Below are positions 53,369 through 61,100 of a stretch of DNA of 64,000 nt, in pieces. The stretch comes from Nitrosococcus halophilus Nc 4. Lineage in GTDB: Bacteria; Pseudomonadota; Gammaproteobacteria; Nitrosococcales; Nitrosococcaceae. The stretch's first letter is position 1. Every line of letters begins with the position of its first letter. The notes below the pieces were generated by a model that saw nothing but the letters and a program-made list of their open reading frames with translations, did not search any database and was not told where the DNA came from. A program made the position numbers and the translations under genes. The stretch covers positions 1,758,261 through 1,822,260 of the forward strand of contig NC_013960.1 of NCBI RefSeq assembly GCF_000024725.1, written 5' to 3'.

Positions 53369-53728
53369 CCTGTTGTGTTGTGCCAGTTTATGGCGGGCAT
53401 TTTATATAACCTGTGATAATTCATTTCAAGAGGCTATAGCATTCCCTGGCAGTTCGAGGCTGGCTTAGCTACTCCTTCCTGGGATGGGCGTTCACCCATC
53501 TGCGTGGATCCCATGGTTCCAGCTCATCTTTACCGCCGACGGTCGGGTTGCGCCTTCCCAAGCCCAATAGAATTCCCTCCACATGGTCACTCTCATATTG
53601 AGTCCTAGTAATCCTGCAAATGCTATTTTAAATTCTTCTCATTTGATTTATTCTTTGAAAATAGGGTCCCTTTCTGGATAAATATTAGCGGAACTCATGG
53701 GATAAAATCGAGGATAAGGGTGCGAATA
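53369..53728. other. Intergenic region upstream of the FTR1 gene
   Basis: About 350 bp between divergent sulP and FTR1 genes hold no supported ORF. No good Fur box was recognised here, unlike the other iron loci. A promoter for either gene could lie in the AT-rich 53620-53700 part. Confidence 0.4.
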
Positions 53729-55690
53729 ATGGGATTGACGATACCCTCTTTAGGAAAATGGCTTAGTGGGTTAGCCTTGCTTATCAGCTTGATGGGCTAC
53801 GGTGGAGTGGGCAGCGCTGAGGTTGCAGAAGGCCGGGCGCAAACCGCTTTACATATGTTGGACTATATTAGCGTGGATTATCCTGAGTTTATCCAGGATG
53901 GTCAGGTGTTGAATGCAGAAGAGTATCAGGAGCAGCTCGAGTTTGCCCATGAAGTTCTGGGAATCGTTGAGCAATTACCCGTAACGCCTCAAAAGGGGGA
54001 AATAGCAGAGCAAGCCCATCAGCTCCTGGCATCGATTCAAAACAAAGCCCCCGGAGAAAGGGTAGCCGCAGCAGCCAATGGGTTGCGCTGGGAGATTATT
54101 CGAATCTATCAAATTGAAATCGCACCTCAACAAGCGCCTGATTTGGAGACAGGCGAATCCCTTTACGAGGCCCGCTGCGCGACTTGTCACGGTGTCGAGG
54201 GCCATGGGGACGGTCCGGCCGCCCAGGGTTTAGAACCGGAACCGACCAATTTTCACGATCAGGCCCGTCAGGAACAGCGCAGTATTTATAGCCTTTTCAG
54301 CACCATCACCTTAGGGGTGCCCGGTACGGCGATGCCTAGTTTCCAGCAGCCTCTGAGTGAGCAGCAGCGCTGGGCGCTGGCCTTTTATGTGAGCACTTTT
54401 GCCACCACTCCAGAGGAGCAAAAGGGGGGGGCCGCTCTATGGCAACAGGGACTGGGCAAGGAAATCTTCCCCGATCTGCAAGCCCTGACCAGTCAAACGC
54501 CTCGGGAGGTCAGTGCTCAACATGGGGAAGAGGCCCGTCAGGTATTGGCCTATTTGCGCAGTGAGCCTGCTCTTCTGCGCTCCCAAGAATCGCCACTGAA
54601 CTTGAGTTTGAAACGCCTTGAGCAGAGTCTCGAAGCTTACCGGGAAGGCAATAATGAACGGGCTCAGCAATTGGCGGTAGAAGCCTATTTGGAAGGTTTC
54701 GAATTGGTGGAGGCCAGCTTGAATACGTTGGACTCCACCCTGCGGGCCCACATCGAGAGGGAAATGATGGCCTATCGGGCGTTGATTCGGGAAGGTGCGC
54801 CGGTAGCGGCGCTGCAAGCCGAACAAAAAGCGTTGCAGGAACTCTTGGGCCAAGCCCAGAAACGGCTGGAGGAGACCCAACTTTCCCCCACGGCCATTGG
54901 ACTGAGTGCCTTGGCCATTATCCTGCGGGAAGGCCTGGAAGCGGTCCTGATTGTAGGGGCCATTATTTCCTTCTTGATTCGATCCGGACGGCGTGATGCG
55001 TTGATGTATGTGCATTTAGGTTGGATTCCTGCGCTGGTGCTGGGGGTGGCAACTTGGTTTGCAGCCACTTATTTTATTTCCATTAGCGGGGCCAGCCGGG
55101 AGTTGACCGAAGGCATTGCTGCCTTAGTAGCGGCCGTCATTTTGCTTTACGTGGGGTTTTGGCTGCATGGCAAGGCCTATGCGAAAGGCTGGCGAGCATT
55201 TATCGCCAAACAGGTGAGGGGGGCCTTGAATCAACGGACCTTGTGGGCACTGGCTCTGCTATCTTTTCTTGCGGTCTACCGGGAGGTTTTCGAGACGGTG
55301 TTGTTTTACCAGGCCTTGTGGGCCCAAGCGGGTTCAGAGGGGCACGGGGCAGTGCTCGGTGGGTTTGGTGTCGGGGTGGTGGTGCTGCTGATTGTCAGTG
55401 GCTTAATTTTTTACTATAGCGTTCGGCTGCCGATTAAACTCTTCTTCGGGGTCACTTCTGTGTTGTTAGCGCTATTGGCAGTGATTCTGACTGGAAAAGG
55501 AATCGGTGCCCTGCAAGAAGCGGGGATGATTCCGGTGCATCCGGTAACTTTTCCAAGTATGCCCGCGCTGGGTGTTTACCCCAACTGGCAGGTGTTGCTC
55601 CTGCAAGGCACCTTGCTCATAGCCGTGGTGGTGGGTTTTGGTTATACCCATATCGCCTCTCGTCGGCTACCGGCGGCAAATAATGCTTAG
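53729..55690 (+). CDS. Cytochrome c-FTR1 fusion, iron permease
   Basis: The product is 653 residues from ATG 53729; a GTG lies 3 codons earlier. It has a signal peptide, then a helical region, then a cytochrome c domain with CATCH near residue 149 and Met ligand candidates in GTAMPSF. The C-terminal half is an FTR1-type permease with the paired iron-binding REGLE (R400-E404) and REVFE (R518-E522) motifs on membrane helices. In FTR1/EfeU systems, iron oxidation is coupled to permeation. The fused cytochrome could take electrons from Fe(II). It is the first gene of the iron-siderophore region. Confidence 0.9.
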   Translation: MGLTIPSLGKWLSGLALLISLMGYGGVGSAEVAEGRAQTALHMLDYISVDYPEFIQDGQVLNAEEYQEQLEFAHEVLGIVEQLPVTPQKGEIAEQAHQLLASIQNKAPGERVAAAANGLRWEIIRIYQIEIAPQQAPDLETGESLYEARCATCHGVEGHGDGPAAQGLEPEPTNFHDQARQEQRSIYSLFSTITLGVPGTAMPSFQQPLSEQQRWALAFYVSTFATTPEEQKGGAALWQQGLGKEIFPDLQALTSQTPREVSAQHGEEARQVLAYLRSEPALLRSQESPLNLSLKRLEQSLEAYREGNNERAQQLAVEAYLEGFELVEASLNTLDSTLRAHIEREMMAYRALIREGAPVAALQAEQKALQELLGQAQKRLEETQLSPTAIGLSALAIILREGLEAVLIVGAIISFLIRSGRRDALMYVHLGWIPALVLGVATWFAATYFISISGASRELTEGIAALVAAVILLYVGFWLHGKAYAKGWRAFIAKQVRGALNQRTLWALALLSFLAVYREVFETVLFYQALWAQAGSEGHGAVLGGFGVGVVVLLIVSGLIFYYSVRLPIKLFFGVTSVLLALLAVILTGKGIGALQEAGMIPVHPVTFPSMPALGVYPNWQVLLLQGTLLIAVVVGFGYTHIASRRLPAANNA

Positions 55691-55729
55691 CTGGATTTCT
55701 TTGTCCGGCCGGAGAACTTCCTAAAAATC

Positions 55730-55774
55730 TGGCCGGGATGACGATGCTGGAGACTAGCATCGTCATCCCGGCCA
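55730..55774. terminator. 19-bp perfect hairpin after the FTR1 gene
   Basis: TGGCCGGGATGACGATGCT (55730-55748), loop ggagact, AGCATCGTCATCCCGGCCA (55756-55774) form a perfect 19-bp stem. It lies 40 bp beyond the FTR1 stop and before the siderophore genes. There is no T-run, so it is either a strong barrier or terminator, or a repetitive palindromic element. Its long stem is unusual for a simple terminator. Confidence 0.6.
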
Positions 55775-55867
55775 ACCCCATCAGCCAATCGCCCGCATCC
55801 ATCCATGGTTAACACTTTTCCCTTCCAGAATAATTGACAAGATGTAGAGCACATGAAACAATCTAAA

Positions 55868-55882
55868 TAATAATGATTATTA
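55868..55882 (+). promoter_or_regulatory. Fur box of the siderophore export genes
   Basis: TAATAAT-G-ATTATTA is a perfect palindrome matching the Fur consensus at 12 of 14 positions, in AT-rich DNA 39 nt before the start of the receptor remnant at 55921. It predicts iron repression of the receptor fragment and the coupled ABC exporter. Confidence 0.75.
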
Positions 55883-55920
55883 ATAAGTTTAAATTTTAAA
55901 TTTTTATCTGTATTGAGAAA

Positions 55921-56148
55921 ATGCTCGAAATACTTCATCCAAATAATAAGTGGCGGGTTTTACGGAACATCAATTTTTTGTTTATAGGCTGTGCGCTCCC
56001 TGGCAGCGTGCTTGCGCAGAACACTTCAGATGACGTGGACGCTATTGAACGTATCGAGGTCATACGGGGGGGTACTGCGGCCTATGGATTCGGCGCGGGG
56101 GGGCTTATCAATATCATTACCAATACAGCCCAGGATGAAATGGAATGA
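55921..56148 (+). pseudogene. TonB-dependent receptor fragment (signal peptide plus plug piece)
   Basis: The 75-residue frame has a signal peptide (FLFIGCALPGSVLAQ) joined directly to one plug-domain segment: DAIERIEVIRGGTAAYGFGA then GGLINIITNTAQDE. The TonB box, the first plug strands and the whole barrel are missing. It looks like a TonB-dependent siderophore receptor reduced by deletions at both sides of this segment. Its stop overlaps the exporter start (ATGA), so it now acts as a translated leader. Whether the small exported product has a use is unknown. Confidence 0.75.
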
Positions 56149-57806
56149 AACTCATTCGCTTATTGCTTGCAGAAAGACGATGGGCGTTTGCCGGAGTAGT
56201 TTTTCTCAGCCTGTTGAGTGCCCTCTTGAGTGTGGGAGTAATTGCGTTTGTAAATCAGCATATGCTGCAGTCTGCAGACGATGTCTCCGGATTGTTGCTG
56301 CAGTTTGCGGCATTATTGGGGCTATTGTTAATTACGGCGACTGGGGCCCGGACGGCCTTGCATGTGTTAGGGCATCAATTTGTGTATCGCCTGCGGTGTA
56401 AATTAGTTAAGCAAGTATTAGATACCGACATCGAGCGGCTTGAAGTGCTCAATGGCTCCCGCATTATCGCGGCCCTAAGCACGGATATACGCAATGTGAC
56501 CATTGCTTTTGTGCATTTGCCCGAAATGGTCTATGGCCTGGCGCTCAGCTTGGCGGCACTTGCCTATTTGGCGGTGTTATCTCTGCCCTTGTTCGCAATG
56601 ACAGCTTTGTGGTTGGGTATACTGCTATTGGCGGGCGGATACCTGATTAGACGTATCAATCATTATATTGGTTATGTCCGCGAAAATGACGATTATCTTT
56701 ACGGGGACTATCAGGCCATTATTGAGGGTCGCAAGGAGTTGGCCCTCAACCGCTACCGTGCCCAACGCTTGTATGAAGAGGAGTTCGAGCGGAATGCGCA
56801 GGCATACCGGGATCATGTCACCCGTGCCGATATTTATAATGGGTTGGCCGGTAATGTGGCCAATACGATGGTGCTGGGGTTGATCGGGATTATTTTTTAC
56901 TTAGCGTTAGGTTTGGGCTGGGCAGAGATGAGTGTGGCCGCCACCTATGGGTTGACGATACTGTTTCTGCGCACGCCGCTAATTGGTGCGCTGGCGGGGA
57001 TGCCGGCACTAATCGCCGCTAATGTCTCATTGAACAAGCTGGAGTCGCTGGCGCTAACACCTTATCGGGCCTCGTTTGAATCGGTTTCCCCTGCTTTTTC
57101 TGGTTGCCGCCGCATTTCTTTGCAGGGCATTTCCTACCGTTATGAGCATACCGGTGAGCAGGGTTTCAGTGTCGGGCCACTGGATTTGACCCTAGAACGG
57201 GGAGAATTGATTTTTCTCATTGGGGGCAACGGCAGTGGCAAGTCCACATTGGCGCGGTTGCTGACGGGGCTCTACCGTCCGCAGGCAGGAAAGCTGCGTG
57301 TTGATGGCGCTGAGGTAAGCGCGGATAGCTGGCAAGCTTATCGCCATCTCTTTTCCACCGTGTTTACCGATTTTCACCTGTTCCAGCGTCTGCTAACGGG
57401 AGAAGGTCAGGAAGTGCCTGTTGAACAGGTGGATAATTGGCTGCAACGTTTAGGGATGCAGCACAAGGTGAGGCACAGTGATGGTCGGCTTAGTGATACC
57501 CGTTTTTCCCAAGGGCAGCGTAAGCGGTTGGCGCTGTTGATGATGGTGCTCGAACAGCGCGATTTCTTGGTGCTTGACGAATGGGCGGCCGATCAAGATC
57601 CCCAGTTTCGACGTTTTTTCTATCGTCAGCTGCTACCGGAACTGCGTATCGCCGGCAAGTCTATTGTCGCCATTACCCACGATGATCATTATTTTGATGG
57701 GGCGGATCGGATTCTTAAGATGGATGGTGGTCAGCTCATAGAATTGCATGGTGACGAACGGGCCCGAGTGTCAGCCGATGCGGTTCGGGCAATCAGTATC
57801 GGCTGA
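56145..57806 (+). CDS. Cyclic-peptide export ABC transporter, PvdE/SyrD type
   Basis: This 553-residue fused ABC transporter has a six-helix membrane domain (about 1-310) and an ATPase domain with Walker A GGNGSGKST and signature FSQGQRKRLALL. Walker B is FLVLDEWAADQDP, the cyclic-peptide exporter variant with D-E-W-A-A-D-Q-D-P. Such proteins (PvdE in pyoverdine, SyrD) export nonribosomal peptides across the inner membrane. Its start overlaps the receptor remnant by 4 bp. It lies just before an MbtH and NRPS gene, so its cargo should be that peptide. Iron control via the upstream Fur box is expected. Confidence 0.9.
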   Translation: MKLIRLLLAERRWAFAGVVFLSLLSALLSVGVIAFVNQHMLQSADDVSGLLLQFAALLGLLLITATGARTALHVLGHQFVYRLRCKLVKQVLDTDIERLEVLNGSRIIAALSTDIRNVTIAFVHLPEMVYGLALSLAALAYLAVLSLPLFAMTALWLGILLLAGGYLIRRINHYIGYVRENDDYLYGDYQAIIEGRKELALNRYRAQRLYEEEFERNAQAYRDHVTRADIYNGLAGNVANTMVLGLIGIIFYLALGLGWAEMSVAATYGLTILFLRTPLIGALAGMPALIAANVSLNKLESLALTPYRASFESVSPAFSGCRRISLQGISYRYEHTGEQGFSVGPLDLTLERGELIFLIGGNGSGKSTLARLLTGLYRPQAGKLRVDGAEVSADSWQAYRHLFSTVFTDFHLFQRLLTGEGQEVPVEQVDNWLQRLGMQHKVRHSDGRLSDTRFSQGQRKRLALLMMVLEQRDFLVLDEWAADQDPQFRRFFYRQLLPELRIAGKSIVAITHDDHYFDGADRILKMDGGQLIELHGDERARVSADAVRAISIG

Positions 57807-57855
57807 CATCGCGGGATGAATCTCTAGGTAGGTTTTACTTATTACTAAATATAAA

Positions 57856-57870
57856 TGATAAGCATTAGTA
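57856..57870 (+). promoter_or_regulatory. Fur-like box upstream of mbtH-NRPS
   Basis: TGATAAG-C-ATTAGTA matches the Fur consensus at 11 of 14 positions and lies 36 nt before the MbtH start at 57906. It would give the synthetase genes their own iron-repressed promoter. Confidence 0.6.
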
Positions 57871-57905
57871 CTATTATTAAATTTATTGTTATTTAGAGGT
57901 GTGCA

Positions 57906-58109
57906 ATGAGTATCGATCATGAGGATACCCAGTTCGAAGTAGTTGTGAATGATCAGGATCAGTACAGCATTTGGCCGACATATCACCCTATTCCCGAGGG
58001 CTGGCAGTCAGTCGGCGTTAAGGGAAACCGGCAAACCTGTCTCCAATATATCTCTGAGACTTGGGTGGATATGCGCCCGCGGAGCCTGCGTGAAGCGCTG
58101 GAGCAGTAA
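57906..58109 (+). CDS. MbtH family protein
   Basis: The 67-residue protein matches the MbtH family: FEVVVNDQDQYSIWPTYHPI, PEGWQSVGVKGN, then CLQYISETWVDMRPRSL. The three conserved Trp (in SIWP, EGW and TWVDMRP) are all present. MbtH proteins bind and activate adenylation domains of nonribosomal peptide synthetases. Here it precedes the NRPS by 40 bp on the same strand. Its presence supports a functional NRPS. The ribosome-binding site region is AGAGGTG before ATG. Confidence 0.93.
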   Translation: MSIDHEDTQFEVVVNDQDQYSIWPTYHPIPEGWQSVGVKGNRQTCLQYISETWVDMRPRSLREALEQ

Positions 58110-58149
58110 GTAGCATAAGTGTTTGCATTGACATTATGAGGAGGAAGTT

Positions 58150-61100
58150 ATGAGTCAGTCCCCGTCGCTAGTCGCCACTGATAATCACCATGGGTGGTAT
58201 CCGCTGTCGGCGGCGCAGCGGCAGTTGTGGTTTTTTGCTCAACTGGAACCCGAGAGTTGCGCTTATAACCTTGGCGGCTGGCTCTGGCTCGAAGGCGAAC
58301 TGGATCGGGCGGCACTGACCCAGGCCTTAAACGGGCTGGTAGAGCGGCATGAGATGCTACGGGCCTGTTTTCGCGACTATCAGGGGGAGCCCCTGCAGAC
58401 GATTATGCCCATGATGCCGTTTACCCTTGGCTACGAAGATCTAAGCACTCTTTCTGAACCTGAGGCGGTGGCCAAAGAGCGTGGCCGGGAGCTTGTTCTT
58501 CAACCCTATGATCTAAATGAAGGGGAGGTGTTTCGTTATCGTCTCTACTATTTAGGGCCAAAACGCCATATGTTGGCCTTGGGATTCCATCATATCGTGT
58601 TTGATGCCTGGTCGTTTGGTGTGTTTATGGGGGAATTGATGTCCCGCTATGAGAGCGGCATTACCCACAAACCGCTCAAGTTGCCGCGCCTACGACAGCA
58701 CTATGTGGATTACAGCCTAAGACAACAACAATGGTTGCAAGGTGAGCAGGCGGCGGATCAGCTGGCTTATTGGCAGACACGCCTAGGGCAACATCACGGG
58801 CCATTGAATTTGCCCATGCAACGGCCATCAGGGGGCGTCCAGAGGGCAGAGCATTATCCTATTCAGATAGCAGGAGATCTGACTAAGCGCCTGGATAAGC
58901 TGTCCAGGCAGGTAGGGGCAAGTCGTTTTACGGTGTTGCTGGCGGTTTTAAAGCTTTTGCTGGCGCGCTTGTCCGGGCAGGAAGAAGTGCGTGTCGGCGT
59001 CCCTAGTGCTAATCGCTCTGCGGATACGGCAAAGATGGTCGGTTTCTTGGTCAATAATTGGGTGGTGGCGGGGCGGCCCTTGCCCTCGCTCTCTGTGAGG
59101 CAATGGATTGAACAAGTCAAAAATCATCTGACTGAGGCGCGGCACAATGGCCGGTTGCCCTTTGAAACCTTGGTCGAAGCACTGGCGCCGGAACGTTATC
59201 CGGGTCTGCACCCATTGTTTCAGGTGGCCTTCAATTACCGTCAGCAGGGCGGTCAGCAGACCTGGTCTACCGGGGGGCTGGACGCTCGTTTTGAAGAAAT
59301 GACGGCGGTTGAAACGCCCTTTAGCCTGGTGTTGGATGTGGCGCCAGCTCTGGATGACGGCCTGACCCTGCGGTTTATTGCCGGACAAGGGACATTCAGC
59401 GATCGGTTCATGGAACAGTTGACCGAGGGGTATCTTCGGTTGCTTGAACAGTGTACCGAGCAACCCAACGCCACCTTGGCGATGCTAGATATGTTGACAG
59501 CCTCCAGCCGGCAGCAACTCAAGTTGTGGTCAGGGGGGAGTGAGGCGTATGGGCGTGGGGTGACATTAGCGGGATTGATATCGGCGCAGGCGGCGCGGCG
59601 ACCGGAGTCGGAAGCGCTGGTCAGTGGAGAGGAGCGGGTCAGCTACGGCGAGCTGGAGTCGAGGAGCGAGCGTTTGGGGCGCTGGTTGCGTTCGCAAGGA
59701 GTGAGCGCGGAGACCGTGGTGGGGGTGCTGCTCGAGCGAGGGGTGGGGATGATAGAAAGCTTTTTAGGGATACTCAAAGCGGGGGGAGCGTTTTTACCGC
59801 TGGACCCGGACTATCCCGAAGAGCGGCTGGGGTACATGCTCCGAGACAGCGGGGTAGAGCTGCTGCTGAGCGAGAGCGGTTTGGCGGGTCGGCTGCCGGC
59901 GGTGGAGGGGCTGCGGGTAGTGGCGTTGGACCGGCTGGACTACGGGGCGGAGGAGTCCGGGGATTTAGCAGTCCCCGTGCATCCGGAGCAACTGGCCTAT
60001 GTGATTTACACCTCTGGGTCCACGGGACAACCCAAAGGAGTGGGGGTGACCCAAGGGGGGCTAAGCATGCACGTGCAAAGCATCGGGGAGCGCTACGGGA
60101 TGGGCCCGGAAGATGTGGAGCTGCACTTTGCTTCTATTAGTTTTGACGGAGCGGTGGAGCGTTGGGCGGTGCCGCTGGCCTTTGGCAGTCGGCTGGTGAT
60201 ACGGGATCAAGGGTTATGGAGCGCGGAGCGGACCTGCCAGGTATTGGAAGAAGAAGGGGTGACGATTGCCTGTTTTCCACCGAGCTACGTGGGGCCCCTG
60301 CTGGATTGGATTGAGCACCGCCGCCCGCAGCTCAAGGTGCGCTCCTGGACGTTGGGGGGAGAGGCCTTCACGCGGGAGCTTTATGAGCGGCTGCAGCGGG
60401 TGCTCAAGCCGCGGCGGGTTCTCAACGGCTACGGGCCGACGGAGACGGTGGTCACGCCGCTGCTGTGGGAAGCTGATGAGGGCACGGCGATGAGCAGCGC
60501 CTATGCGCCCATCGGCACGGCGGTGGGAGCGCGGCGGCTGTACGTACTGGATGGAGAATTAAACCGGGTGCCGCCGGGGGTCAGTGGCGAGCTCTATATT
60601 GGCGGAGAGGTGGGTTTAGCGCGGGGGTATTGGGGTCGAGCGGGGCAGACGGCCGAGCGGTTTTTGCCGGACCGGTGGGGAGCGCCGGGAGAGCGGATGT
60701 ACCGCACGGGGGACTGGGTGCGGTGGCGAGCAGACGGGGTGGTGGAATATTTAGGCCGGGTGGACGGCCAAGTCAAGCTGCGCGGTTTTCGGATAGAGCT
60801 GGGAGAGATTGAGACGCGGCTATTGGCGTTAGCGCAGGTGCGGGAAGCGGTGGTGGTGATGCGCCGGGGGCCGGGGGGCGAGCGGCTGGTGGGGTATGTG
60901 GCGGCGCCGCCGGAGGTTGAGGGAGAGCGGTTACGGGCGGCGTTGGCGGGGCAGTTGCCCGAGTATATGGTACCGAGCCAGGTGGTGAGATTGGAGGCGT
61001 TGCCGCTGACCCCGGCGGGGAAGGTGGACCGGCAGGGGTTGCCGGAGCCGCGGTGGTCAGCCGAGGGGTATGAGCCGCCGCAGACCGAGGCCGAGGCGGT

